Source: CAYSCZ01 sp051155775
GTDB taxonomy: Bacteria; Bacteroidota; Bacteroidia; Cytophagales; Cyclobacteriaceae
Length of the DNA stretch: 64,000 nucleotides
Direction: 5' to 3'
Assembly: GCA_051155775.1 (NCBI GenBank)
Contig: DAXETV010000012.1
Location: forward strand, 1 to 64,000
The position numbers and the translations under genes were made by a program. Every line of letters starts with the position of its first letter. Position 1 is the first letter of the stretch. This document shows, piece after piece, positions 51,592-60,297 of this stretch. The notes beneath the pieces were generated by a model. The model was given only the letters and a program-made list of their open reading frames with translations, had not been told where the DNA came from and made no database searches.

Positions 51592-51759
51592 ATGTTAAAT
51601 CTATTCAAAAAATCATCGGAAAAAGATAAGCTTAATAAAAGGTATCAAAAGTTGATAAGTGAAGCACATAAGCTATCTCATACTGACAGGAAAGCCAGCG
51701 ATGCAAAGATGGCTGAAGCGGAGGAAGTCGCTAAAAAAATGGATCAATTAGAAGACTGA
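51592..51759 (+). CDS. Lacal_2735-type small helical protein
   Basis: 55 residues from ATG 51592 to TGA 51757-51759. The pattern LFKKSSEKDKLNKRYQKL, then EAHKLSHTDRKASDAKMAEAE, then AKKMDQLE matches the Lacal_2735 family known from Bacteroidota, small charged two-helix proteins of unknown role. It sits 49 bases downstream of the MORN-repeat gene on the same strand. No strong Shine-Dalgarno precedes it, as is normal in the phylum. Confidence 0.75.
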   Translation: MLNLFKKSSEKDKLNKRYQKLISEAHKLSHTDRKASDAKMAEAEEVAKKMDQLED

Positions 51760-51788
51760 TTTGCACCTCATATATTTGAAAAAAACCT

Positions 51789-52082
51789 TTAACGGACTGC
51801 GTAGGGTTTAGTCATAGAGTAAGCCTTCGGTTTTTTATCAAACAAAGGTTTTACAGAACTCCATACTTCTTTAAAAAATATTGAATCTCGATATTCGTTA
51901 AGTGCTTGTTCATCTTCCCATAAGCTATAAGTATAAAAAACGTTTGACTGATTAATATCCTGAAGCAGTTCCAGGTGCTTACAACCGGGGAAGTTTTTAA
52001 TGATCATTTGATTTTCTTCAAAAAAACCCTTGAAGGTATCTATATCTGATGGCTTTATGGTTAAAACGACGATTCTTAACAT
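51789..52082 (-). CDS. Antibiotic biosynthesis monooxygenase-like (ABM domain)
   Basis: 97 residues, a single ABM ferredoxin-like domain. Features are MLRIVVLTIKPSDIDTF at the start, GCKHLELLQDIN (about 32-43), FYTYSLWEDEQALNEY (about 49-64) and a C-terminal YSMTKPYAVR. The conserved W in LWEDEQAL marks the family, which includes quinol monooxygenases and heme-degrading enzymes. It follows the SAM-dependent gene with only 2 bases between, so it is part of its operon. Substrate unknown. Confidence 0.85.
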   Translation of the reverse strand: MLRIVVLTIKPSDIDTFKGFFEENQMIIKNFPGCKHLELLQDINQSNVFYTYSLWEDEQALNEYRDSIFFKEVWSSVKPLFDKKPKAYSMTKPYAVR

Positions 52083-52084
52083 TT

Positions 52085-52861
52085 TTATTTTTTAGTAACT
52101 ACTACCGGAGATCCTTTTTTCTGACCTAGTAACCTGGCCGCATGCCCCTGATTGATCCCAATTTCCAGAATACTGTTCGAATTAAAGAGCAGAAAACATT
52201 CTCCCAGTTCCACATCATTATAAAATCTATTGATTCCCGGGAAAACCTCCCGGCCAATTTTAACTTCGTAATCATTTTCTTCGGTAAGCGATAAAAATTT
52301 ATCAAAACTTTTCTTTTCAATATTCGTGATCAAATTGCCATAATGATCAATATAAATGACCTGTCCTTTGAGACTACTTTTTGTTAGTCTGACTGATGGA
52401 TTGATTAAGATATTTTGATCAAAGACCTCTTTTCCTAATTCATGAAAATTATAACCACTGGCAATCTTTGCTGCATATGGTGCTAATATTGCCTTGGCTG
52501 GGAAAGTGGTTGTTGTTGTATTATTGGCATTAATATCAACTGCAGTCATCGTTTGATCACTTTTCAGTAAATTAGTGAAACCATTGTCAGCATTCAAAAA
52601 ATAATGGTCTTCGAGCTTTGTGGCCAGGAACCTATTGGTTGGGGTGGTACTCCCTATTGAAATCAGATGGACAGTGCCTTTGGGGAAATCCCTAAAAACA
52701 CTACCTAAAATATAAGCAGCATGACTGATGTCATAAGGGTTGATTTGATGAGAGATGTCTATTATATTTATACTTGGATTAATGGTCAATATCGAGGCTT
52801 TTACCGCTCCAACATAATGATCTTGGATTCCAAAATCTGATAAAAGGGTGATAATAGCCAT
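52085..52861 (-). CDS. SAM hydroxide adenosyltransferase (DUF62 family)
   Basis: 258 residues of the SAM hydroxide adenosyltransferase/chlorinase-fold family (DUF62). The N-terminus TLLSDFGIQDHYVGAVKA has the conserved Asp and Lys; HQINPYDISHAAYIL and LNADNGFTNLL are further hallmarks, and a C-terminal beta domain carries the late FNSNSILEIGINQGHAA. Known members cleave S-adenosylmethionine to adenosine and methionine with a water-derived hydroxide. It is divergent from phoH, sharing 68 bases that hold two back-to-back -7 elements. Confidence 0.92.
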   Translation of the reverse strand: MAIITLLSDFGIQDHYVGAVKASILTINPSINIIDISHQINPYDISHAAYILGSVFRDFPKGTVHLISIGSTTPTNRFLATKLEDHYFLNADNGFTNLLKSDQTMTAVDINANNTTTTTFPAKAILAPYAAKIASGYNFHELGKEVFDQNILINPSVRLTKSSLKGQVIYIDHYGNLITNIEKKSFDKFLSLTEENDYEVKIGREVFPGINRFYNDVELGECFLLFNSNSILEIGINQGHAARLLGQKKGSPVVVTKK

Positions 52862-52876
52862 ATAGAGTATCCATGT

Positions 52877-52884
52877 TACTTTTG
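52877..52884 (+). promoter_or_regulatory. -7 element TACTTTTG ahead of phoH
   Basis: Exact TAnnTTTG match on the plus strand, giving a leader of about 38 bases to the TTG start of phoH at 52930. It sits 2 bases from the oppositely oriented element at 52887. Confidence 0.45.
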
Positions 52885-52886
52885 CT

Positions 52887-52894
52887 CAAAATTA
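52887..52894 (-). promoter_or_regulatory. -7 element TAATTTTG ahead of the DUF62 gene
   Basis: CAAAATTA on the plus strand reads TAATTTTG on the minus strand, an exact TAnnTTTG match 25 bases before the ATG at 52861. Confidence 0.45.
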
Positions 52895-52929
52895 AATATA
52901 AGAAACACTTTAACTAAAGAAACACACAT

Positions 52930-53880
52930 TTGGTAGAAAAAGTCATAACCCTTGAAAATGTATCACTCGTAGATTTTTTAGGGGTGGAAAACAAGAACAT
53001 CAAAGAAATAGCATCTGCATTCCCCGAAAGCAAGATAATTTCCCGAGGCAATGAAATAAGAATTAGAGGATCGGCCCCTCAAATCATAAAAATCAATGAG
53101 ATCCTAAACTCACTAATTGAGCACTACAATAAATATGGAAAGGTAACTGAAGAGAATATCTCATCTGTTATAAATCGTGATACACAAGATTTAAATAAAG
53201 ATCATAATGATGTAATTATTTATGGTGCCAGGGGAACTAAAATCTATCCAAGGACGGTAAACCAAAAAGCGCTTGTTCAAGCAGTCCACAATAAAGACCT
53301 GGTATTCGCCATTGGTCCGGCAGGTACTGGGAAGACTTATATATCTGTTGCTTTAGCCGTTCGGGCATTAAAAAATAAATTGATCAAAAAAATAATAATT
53401 ACCAGACCAGCAGTTGAAGCCGGAGAAAACCTGGGTTTTCTACCTGGTGACCTTAAAGAAAAAATTGATCCCTATCTCAGGCCAATCTATGATGCGTTGG
53501 AAGATATGGTGCCTTCTGAAAAAATGAAATATTACAAAGAGCACGGCGTAATCGAAATAGCCCCCTTGGCTTATATGCGTGGGCGGACACTCAACAATGC
53601 TTATGTAATTCTCGATGAAGCTCAGAACACGCTGCCTATGCAATTAAAAATGTTCCTTACCCGCATGGGGCCTAACTCTAAGGTGATTGTTACCGGAGAC
53701 ATTTCTCAAATAGACCTGCCTAAAAAGCAAAAATCCGGATTGGTAGAATCAATGAATGTTCTTAAAAAAGTTGATGAAATTGGCTTTGTTAAGCTTGATG
53801 AAAGAGACGTAGTGAGGCATAAATTGGTTAAAAGGATTATTGAAGCTTACGACTATCAGGAAAATAAAAAAGAAAGTTGA
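52930..53880 (+). CDS. PhoH family ATPase (YbeZ type)
   Basis: 316 residues. Start is a TTG at 52930 that begins MVEKVITLEN, matching the normal PhoH N-terminus of Bacteroidota. A KH-like RNA-binding stretch lies in residues about 35-65 (ISRGNEIRIRG), then the PhoH ATPase domain with Walker A GPAGTGKT (129-136), RPAVEAGENLGFLPGDL, and Walker B AYVILDEAQN (about 222-231). YbeZ-like proteins work with the ribosome-maturation endonuclease YbeY and RNA; ybeY is not in this window. It is followed by a GNAT gene whose start overlaps its stop by four bases. Confidence 0.93.
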   Translation: MVEKVITLENVSLVDFLGVENKNIKEIASAFPESKIISRGNEIRIRGSAPQIIKINEILNSLIEHYNKYGKVTEENISSVINRDTQDLNKDHNDVIIYGARGTKIYPRTVNQKALVQAVHNKDLVFAIGPAGTGKTYISVALAVRALKNKLIKKIIITRPAVEAGENLGFLPGDLKEKIDPYLRPIYDALEDMVPSEKMKYYKEHGVIEIAPLAYMRGRTLNNAYVILDEAQNTLPMQLKMFLTRMGPNSKVIVTGDISQIDLPKKQKSGLVESMNVLKKVDEIGFVKLDERDVVRHKLVKRIIEAYDYQENKKES

Positions 53881-54323
53881 TAAAAGTATTCAAAGCTGAA
53901 TCTAAAGCCGATCTCGAGGAGATATTCAAGATAAGGGAAGAGGTTTTTGTTATCGAACAAAAAGTAAGCCGGGAAGATGAGTATGATGAATTTGAGGGAT
54001 CTTCTGTTCATTTTATCGCTTATGTAGATAAAAAACCTTCAGGAACAGCCCGTTGGCGATTTACCCCAAGTGGCATCAAATTGGAAAGGTTTGCAGTTTT
54101 AAAAAATGCCAGATATAAAGGTATCGGAAGTGAATTGGTAAAATCTGTCCTTCAGGATGCTTACTCACATCCGGATTTTAATGATCAAAAAATATATCTT
54201 CACGCACAATTAACAGCCATACCACTATATAGCAAACACGGATTTAAAATCATTAGTGATGAATTTGAGGAATGTGGAATTAAACACAGAACTATGGCTC
54301 TTCCTGGATTGAGTGATAAATAA
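53877..54323 (+). CDS. GNAT family N-acetyltransferase (ElaA/YjcF-like)
   Basis: 148 residues of the GNAT fold. The N-terminal FKIREEVFVIEQKVSREDEYDEFE matches the YjcF/ElaA branch (R-x-x-V-F-x-x-E-Q), and the acetyl-CoA motif is RFAVLKNARYKGIGSELV with the Q/RxxGxG/A loop (YKGIGS). The substrate of this branch is unknown. The TTG start overlaps the phoH stop by four bases, so the pair is translationally coupled. Its 3' end overlaps the convergent PAP2 gene by 32 bases. Confidence 0.88.
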   Translation: MIKVFKAESKADLEEIFKIREEVFVIEQKVSREDEYDEFEGSSVHFIAYVDKKPSGTARWRFTPSGIKLERFAVLKNARYKGIGSELVKSVLQDAYSHPDFNDQKIYLHAQLTAIPLYSKHGFKIISDEFEECGIKHRTMALPGLSDK

Positions 54324-55554
54324 TTTCCCCATTTTTCACGCTAAAATTCATTGAATATTGAAGATTATTCTCCTGTTTTGTAGTTACTTCAACATTAGTG
54401 GAATACTGGATCTTTGCTGGTGGGTAAAGATGTAGGTGGCCATTTTCTATTTCTAACTCAGTATTCGATGATATTTTTTCAGGAAGATAAAAATAAAAAT
54501 TCCCGGATTTTAAAGTAAGCCTGTTGGAATATTTCTCAAAAGGAAGGATAATTTCACCTTCAGCAGATAACTCAGTAAACCAACCAATCTTATACAACTT
54601 AAAAGTTGAAGTATCCCCAACATCCCACCCGATTATATATTTGCTTGTTGGGAAACCAAAACCATTTGCATCATAGGTTACCTTTAGGTTCTCCCCTTTT
54701 CTGATAACATAATCACCCAACTCCAAATCCATCTTCAGAAAGCTTGTCTGTTCAACCTGTAATGGAACTTCTTTTCTTTCATAGTAAGGTGTTGCAATCA
54801 AAAGGCTTGCGATAGCTAACGGAGTAAGTATCACAGAAATTAAAGCTACCAAACCCGCCTTTTTAGGGGATATGACTTTAGGCCTGGTCTCAGTTTTAGT
54901 AAGTTTTAGCAGATAGAACATTGATAATCCTGTCAACCACACGAAACCTCCGGACCATAACACGTCACTTAAAAAATGACCCCCTGCAACGATTCTTGAA
55001 TACCCAATTGCAAGACCCATGGTCAGGCCCAGCATCAAAAAGACATAAGCTAAACGTTTTTTCCGGATTCTTAAAAAGAAGAAAGGTAAGGCTAAATAAA
55101 AACCCATTGAGCAATGACCACATGGAAATGACTTACCATCACCACTAAAATTTGGTACCCATAGCACCACATATTCTTCCTTGCCTTCAAAGGCACTTAC
55201 ATCTCTTGGTCTTGGCCTCCCGAAATTGTCTTTAAAAACCAAATTCACCAGAATACCCGGCCCGATGGCAAGACAGAGTACCATAAATAGAGCGTATTTC
55301 CTGAAACCCGCATATTTTATTTTTGATAAGCTCAGGGGTATAAATATCAGGCTGCCAATTCCTAATAACATGGCGGGGACACTCCCAAATTCATATAGAA
55401 ACTTCCATGGTTGATCATTTTTCATAAACCACCCCTCATGAATAGAATAAAATGCCCCAGAAAAAAATATATCCAGGTCTGTCAACCAAAATATAGATGA
55501 AAGCACCAATAGAATTGATACAGAAAATAAAATTTCCTTCTTAAATGAATACAT
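54292..55554 (-). CDS. PAP2 phosphatase with extra C-terminal beta domain
   Basis: 420 residues. The N-terminal half (about 1-240) has six membrane helices and the PAP2 motifs KDNFGRPRP (about 107-115), SFPCGHCSM (PSGH with Cys for Ser) and SRIVAGGHFLSDV, so it dephosphorylates a lipid phosphate such as undecaprenyl pyrophosphate or lipid A. A TM helix near 233-253 (VALISVILTPLAIASLLI) is followed by about 165 residues of periplasmic beta-rich sequence (KEVPLQVEQ onward, with repeats like LEIENGHLHLYPPAK) that I cannot assign. The extra domain is unusual for the family and may bind substrate or a surface polymer. Confidence 0.88.
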   Translation of the reverse strand: MYSFKKEILFSVSILLVLSSIFWLTDLDIFFSGAFYSIHEGWFMKNDQPWKFLYEFGSVPAMLLGIGSLIFIPLSLSKIKYAGFRKYALFMVLCLAIGPGILVNLVFKDNFGRPRPRDVSAFEGKEEYVVLWVPNFSGDGKSFPCGHCSMGFYLALPFFFLRIRKKRLAYVFLMLGLTMGLAIGYSRIVAGGHFLSDVLWSGGFVWLTGLSMFYLLKLTKTETRPKVISPKKAGLVALISVILTPLAIASLLIATPYYERKEVPLQVEQTSFLKMDLELGDYVIRKGENLKVTYDANGFGFPTSKYIIGWDVGDTSTFKLYKIGWFTELSAEGEIILPFEKYSNRLTLKSGNFYFYLPEKISSNTELEIENGHLHLYPPAKIQYSTNVEVTTKQENNLQYSMNFSVKNGEIIYHSIQEEP

Positions 55555-55707
55555 CCCGGATTAGTTTTTGAGCCCTGAGGCTTTAATTTTTCTGCAAATT
55601 ATCCAAAAAGCCGGAAAGGCCCGACTTTAAGAAATAGTTAAGATTTAGGTTTTTCTACAATGTGATCCTGCCATCCGTTAACTTCATAATAATAAAATAT
55701 TGAAGGA

Positions 55708-57702
55708 ATGTTCAAAAGCCTCAGGCACAGGTTATTATTTTGGTTTTTAGTCTTTTTTAGTTCTAACCTGGTTACTATGTTCCTAGTTTTTACTTACACA
55801 AACAACAGAGAAGAACTAGCCAATGTCCTAAGAAGTATTGAAAAAACATATATTGATTTTCTTTCTGCACAGGTAAGTGAGTTTAGCTTTTTTATGCAGG
55901 ACACCAGGAGTCCTGAGTTTTACATAAGCGGAAAAAGCAATTATTTAAACAAATACTACAAAATTTCCGAAAGTATTGAAGCCAACCTTGAAGGCTTACT
56001 GAGCAATGATCTTATAAATTCCCTTCAGTTAAGTGATGCCATTGAGCCGATGCTTCAACAGCACAGGTCCTATGATTCATTATTCTATCAGCTGTCTAAG
56101 CTAATCCAAAAAAAAGGCTTTAAGGACTATCAAATGATTGGGGATATGCGGAACGCTGTACACAAGCTGGAAGAATTCAAAGAAGTGGATAAAACCCTGC
56201 TGCTCACATTAAGAAGGAATGAAAAAGATTTTTTATTACGAAATGATACAACCTATCAAACAAAACTTCTAAAAAATGCAAGATTATTAAAGACATCAAT
56301 AATTTCCGATAATCAAATAAATAACAGCAAGAAGGAACAAATACTCAAACTGCTTAATGAATATGTAACCTTATTTAGAGTTGTGGTTGATCTTGAACAA
56401 AAAACAGGTGTAAGGGACAATACCGCCCTTATGAAAAATTTAGATAATCGTCAGGAAAAATTATCCCGTGCTTTTGAGGAATTCATAATACTTGCCAATA
56501 AAGAAATTGCCAATCAATTTTATAACCTGAAAATAACTTTCCTGCTATATGGGGTCCTATTTGTTGTGCTCTCTTTCATTGTTAGTTTCTACGTCTCCAA
56601 ACGAATTACAAGACCACTAATCGATTTAACAGCTTTTATTACCCGATTTGTTGACAGCAATTTTTCATTCAATCCCGGTGAAGTAAAATCCAGATCTGCT
56701 GATGAGATCGGGAAACTCACTTTAAATTTCAATATTATGCGGGATAAAATAGTAGAACAACTTACTTTCTTTAAGGAAAAGGTTGAAGAACGGACGCGTG
56801 ACCTGGCAAAGGCAAATGAAACTTTAAATAAGCTAAACCAGGCCAATAGCCGGTTTGTACCCAATCAATTCATTAATTTTCTTGGAAAAGATAGTATTAT
56901 CGATGTAAAACTAGGGGAAAACGTAGCCACTAATATGACCATCTTCTTCTGTGATATTCGAAAGTTCACAGAAATATCCGAGAAATTAACCCCACAGGAA
57001 AATTTTGATTTTATAAATACCTATCTAAATCTTATCGCTCCCCTCGTTTCGGATCATGGTGGGTTTGTAGATAAATTTATTGGAGACTCTGTAATGGCGC
57101 TTTACCCTGAGAAGCCTGAAGATGCTATGGATACCGCTATTCAGTCTATCCTGAGAATAAATGATTTTAATAGCAAGGCAAATAAGTGGCATGTAAAACC
57201 TGTAAAATTGGGTATTGGGATACATACCGGTCATATGATTCTGGGTACAATAGGTGCTCAAAAGCGATTAGAAACAACCGTTATTTCTGATGCTGTTAAT
57301 ACAGCTTCAAGATTAGAAGGACTCACCAAATTTTATGGTGGGTGCATCATTGTATCAAAGGAATCTATGAATCTTATAAAGGATAAAGAAAAATACTATT
57401 TCAGGTTATTGGATCGGGTTAAGGTTAAAGGAAAAAATAAATCCAACGATATTTATGAATTGATCAACGGCCTGCCAGCGTATGAAAAAGAACCAAAGCT
57501 GAAAACACTAAAAGATTTTGAAAGAGCCGTCATGTATTATCATAGTGGTGAAGTGGATAAGTCTCAGGAAATCTTTTTTGAAATAAATAAGATTAACCAG
57601 GATGACCTGGCTGTAAAACTTTACCTGGATAGGTGTGAAAAAATAAGAACAACCGGGGTGCCATATAATTGGGATGGCACTCATATATTTAAAGAGAAAT
57701 GA
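55708..57702 (+). CDS. Membrane adenylate cyclase with HAMP domain
   Basis: 664 residues: a TM helix (about 8-30), a helical periplasmic sensor (31-268), a second TM helix (about 269-293), a HAMP domain (about 294-350), a coiled segment, then a class III nucleotide cyclase domain (about 405-600). The first metal Asp is in FFCDIRKFTEIS and the second in FIGDSVMA; the substrate-specifying Lys is in FVDKFIGD and Asp in VISDAVNTASRLE, the pattern for ATP; Asn and Arg follow. The product should be cAMP. A short tail (about 605-664) has TPR-like helices (ERAVMYYHSGEVDKSQEIFFE). No cAMP-binding effector is adjacent; the gene is alone. Confidence 0.9.
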   Translation: MFKSLRHRLLFWFLVFFSSNLVTMFLVFTYTNNREELANVLRSIEKTYIDFLSAQVSEFSFFMQDTRSPEFYISGKSNYLNKYYKISESIEANLEGLLSNDLINSLQLSDAIEPMLQQHRSYDSLFYQLSKLIQKKGFKDYQMIGDMRNAVHKLEEFKEVDKTLLLTLRRNEKDFLLRNDTTYQTKLLKNARLLKTSIISDNQINNSKKEQILKLLNEYVTLFRVVVDLEQKTGVRDNTALMKNLDNRQEKLSRAFEEFIILANKEIANQFYNLKITFLLYGVLFVVLSFIVSFYVSKRITRPLIDLTAFITRFVDSNFSFNPGEVKSRSADEIGKLTLNFNIMRDKIVEQLTFFKEKVEERTRDLAKANETLNKLNQANSRFVPNQFINFLGKDSIIDVKLGENVATNMTIFFCDIRKFTEISEKLTPQENFDFINTYLNLIAPLVSDHGGFVDKFIGDSVMALYPEKPEDAMDTAIQSILRINDFNSKANKWHVKPVKLGIGIHTGHMILGTIGAQKRLETTVISDAVNTASRLEGLTKFYGGCIIVSKESMNLIKDKEKYYFRLLDRVKVKGKNKSNDIYELINGLPAYEKEPKLKTLKDFERAVMYYHSGEVDKSQEIFFEINKINQDDLAVKLYLDRCEKIRTTGVPYNWDGTHIFKEK

Positions 57703-57854
57703 ATATTAACCAATAATTATCAGCAAGGTGCTAAACAGGGAAAGGACTTGGGAATTTGCATCCTTAAATCAAAATGTAATGACTTCTGCCCACCTTATCT
57801 ACACTACTTATTTTCAATTATTGCATGAAAAATATTAATGGTCAAAGGATTTAA

Positions 57855-59204
57855 CTACGTTTTCAATGATTTAAAATCAAATGAATCTAAAAATTTGGTA
57901 TCATATTTTCCTGATTTAAAGGCTTTGTTGTCCATTAGTTTTATATGCAATGGAATGGTAGTTTTCACACCTTCAATGATAAACTCCTGAAGCGCTCGCT
58001 TCATTCTCACAAGAGACTCTTCCCGGGTTTGAGTAGTAACTATCAACTTAGCAATCAAAGAATCATAATAGGGAGGGATTCGGTATCCTGCATAAACGTG
58101 ACTATCTATTCGAATTCCATGTCCGCCCGGGAAATGTAAATGATTAATCACTCCGGGGTTAGGCGCAAAATTTTTAGCCGGGTCTTCAGCATTGATACGG
58201 CACTCCATGGAGTGTAATTTAGGATAATAATTCTTACCTGATATTTCTATTCCGGCGGCAATTTTTATTTGTTCCTTGATCAAATCATAATCTGTAACTT
58301 CTTCAGTTACAGGGTGCTCCACTTGTATCCGGGTATTCATTTCCATGAAATAAAATTTCCCATGCTTATCGACAAGAAATTCAATGGTTCCCGCTCCTTC
58401 GTAATTAATAGCTGATGCCCCTTTTATAGCAGCATCACCCATTTTTTCCCTCAATTCATCAGTTAACATGGGGGATGGTGTCTCCTCAATCAATTTTTGA
58501 TGCCTGCGCTGTATAGTACAATCACGTTCGGATAAATGGCAAACCTTACCAAATTGATCTCCCATAACCTGAATCTCCACATGCCTGGGCTCTTCAATGA
58601 ATTTTTCAAGATATAATCCATCGTTTCCAAAGGATGATTTTGCTTCATGCCTTGCAGAATCCCATGCTTTCTTGAATTCCCTTTCGTCCTGCACAATACG
58701 CATACCTTTACCACCGCCTCCTGCTGTAGCTTTTAGCATGACCGGGTAGCCAATTTCCTGGGCTATACGCTTACCTTGCTGTATATTTTCCAGCAATCCA
58801 TCAGAGCCCGGCACCACCGGTACATCAGCTTTTAACATGGTTTTTTTTGCGGTGGACTTATCTCCCATAGATGAAATCTGCTCCTGGCTGGCACCAATGA
58901 ATTTTATGCCATATTCCTTACAAATACCAGAAAATTCTGCGTTCTCAGAAAGAAAACCATATCCCGGATGGATGGCATCGGCATTGGTAATCTCTGCTGC
59001 TGAAATAATTTTTGGAATGCTTAAGTATGATAGACTACTTGTAGGAGGTCCTATACAAACCGCTTCATCCGCAAATTTCACATGCAGACTTTCACGGTCA
59101 GCAGTAGAATAAACCGCCACAGTTTTTATGCCCATTTCTTTACACGACCTGATAACACGTAGTGCTATCTCACCTCTATTGGCAATGAGTATTTTGTTAA
59201 ACAT
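57855..59204 (-). CDS. accC: Biotin carboxylase subunit of acetyl-CoA carboxylase
   Basis: 449 residues, standard AccC length. Signatures include ILIANRGEIALRVIRSC at the N-terminus, MLKATAGGGGKGMRIV (ATP-grasp loop, about 158-173), HLSERDCTIQRRHQKLIEE and the EMNTRIQVEHPVTEEV motif with the bicarbonate-site Arg and Glu. It carboxylates the biotin on AccB using ATP and bicarbonate, the first half of malonyl-CoA synthesis. It is the last gene of the DUF177-rpmF-fabH-efp-accB-accC operon, 9 bases after accB. The carboxyltransferase genes are elsewhere. Confidence 0.97.
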   Translation of the reverse strand: MFNKILIANRGEIALRVIRSCKEMGIKTVAVYSTADRESLHVKFADEAVCIGPPTSSLSYLSIPKIISAAEITNADAIHPGYGFLSENAEFSGICKEYGIKFIGASQEQISSMGDKSTAKKTMLKADVPVVPGSDGLLENIQQGKRIAQEIGYPVMLKATAGGGGKGMRIVQDEREFKKAWDSARHEAKSSFGNDGLYLEKFIEEPRHVEIQVMGDQFGKVCHLSERDCTIQRRHQKLIEETPSPMLTDELREKMGDAAIKGASAINYEGAGTIEFLVDKHGKFYFMEMNTRIQVEHPVTEEVTDYDLIKEQIKIAAGIEISGKNYYPKLHSMECRINAEDPAKNFAPNPGVINHLHFPGGHGIRIDSHVYAGYRIPPYYDSLIAKLIVTTQTREESLVRMKRALQEFIIEGVKTTIPLHIKLMDNKAFKSGKYDTKFLDSFDFKSLKT

Positions 59205-59213
59205 TCATTCAAA

Positions 59214-59690
59214 TTAAGATGGATCAATTAAAAATAATGGTTGATCATACTCAACCGGCTGAGAGTTATCAACCAACACCTTAACCACGGTACCTTCAAT
59301 ATCAGATTCAATTTCATTGAATAACTTCATCGCCTCTACGATGCATACTGTTTGGCCAAGGGTTACTTTGTCTCCAACTTTCACAAATGGGCCTGATTCC
59401 GGGGTGGCAGACCGATAGAAAGTCCCAATCATGGGGGACTTGATCTCTTTATAATTTTTATTTTCGATGGCCTCAGCATCTTTTATCTTTTTTTCTGAGG
59501 TAGGAACCGATTGTGGCTGGTCAATTATGGGTTGTTGTGGAGAAACGACTGATTGCTTTTCAACAAAAGTTGTCTTTCCTTCCATATTTCGTTTAACCCT
59601 TATTTTAAAATCTGACGTCTCAATATTTACCTCTTCAAGTCCTGTATTGGCTATGTAATCAATTAATTCCTGAATTTCTTTTGGTTTCAT
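59214..59690 (-). CDS. accB: Biotin carboxyl carrier protein
   Basis: 158 residues. The C-terminal biotinyl domain (about 80-158) has IKSPMIGTFYRSATPESGPF and the EAMKLFNEIE motif with the biotin-accepting Lys122; the N-terminal helical segment (IQELIDYIANTGLEEVNIE) and a Pro/Gln linker complete the family architecture. It carries CO2 between AccC and the carboxyltransferase. It lies between efp (22 bases) and accC (9 bases), a widespread gene order. Confidence 0.96.
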   Translation of the reverse strand: MKPKEIQELIDYIANTGLEEVNIETSDFKIRVKRNMEGKTTFVEKQSVVSPQQPIIDQPQSVPTSEKKIKDAEAIENKNYKEIKSPMIGTFYRSATPESGPFVKVGDKVTLGQTVCIVEAMKLFNEIESDIEGTVVKVLVDNSQPVEYDQPLFLIDPS

Positions 59691-59712
59691 ATGGTTGATT
59701 TAAATGATGATT

Positions 59713-60279
59713 TTAACCTTTTACTCTCTCGACGTATTCCTTAGTTCGTATATCCACCTTTATTTTTTCATCTTGATTGATGAACAGAGGAACTTTTATT
59801 TCCGCACCGGTCTCAACGGTTGCAGGTTTAGTCGCATTGGTGGCCGTATCGCCTTTAATACCCGGCTCGGTATAGGTGACCGTCATCTCAATGATTGGTG
59901 GAAGTTCACAATTTAATGGTTTTTCAGTCTCTGCATGATATATTACATCAACCTCCAAACCATCTTTGAGAAATTCAGGGGCATCGATAAGTTTCTTTTC
60001 TAAACTGATCTGCTCATAGGTGTTATTATCCATAAAATGATATCCGATATCATCTTTGTATAGAAACTGATGGGGTCTCCTTTCGATCCGGGCGGTCGTG
60101 ATTTTATGGCCTGCTGAGAAGGTGTTGTCAATTACTTTTCCCGAAGTAAGACTCTTTAATTTTGTTCTTACAAATGCAGGTCCTTTACCAGGTTTTACAT
60201 GCTGAAATTCGACTACAGTATAATAATCATGATTAAACTCAATGCAAAGACCATTTCTTATATCTGCGGTTGTTGCCAT
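59713..60279 (-). CDS. efp: Translation elongation factor P
   Basis: 188 residues with three beta domains as in EF-P. The tip loop reads HVKPGKGPAF with Lys32 at the position modified in many bacteria. Other family marks are GYHFMDNNTYEQI and VTYTEPGIKGDTATNATKPA, then a final IKVDIRTKEYVERVKG. It rescues ribosomes stalled at polyproline stretches. It is between fabH (18 bases) and accB (22 bases). The modification enzymes are not in this window, and the tip residues do not by themselves settle which modification is used. Confidence 0.96.
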   Translation of the reverse strand: MATTADIRNGLCIEFNHDYYTVVEFQHVKPGKGPAFVRTKLKSLTSGKVIDNTFSAGHKITTARIERRPHQFLYKDDIGYHFMDNNTYEQISLEKKLIDAPEFLKDGLEVDVIYHAETEKPLNCELPPIIEMTVTYTEPGIKGDTATNATKPATVETGAEIKVPLFINQDEKIKVDIRTKEYVERVKG

Positions 60280-60297
60280 TTAATGTTTATATTTAAA

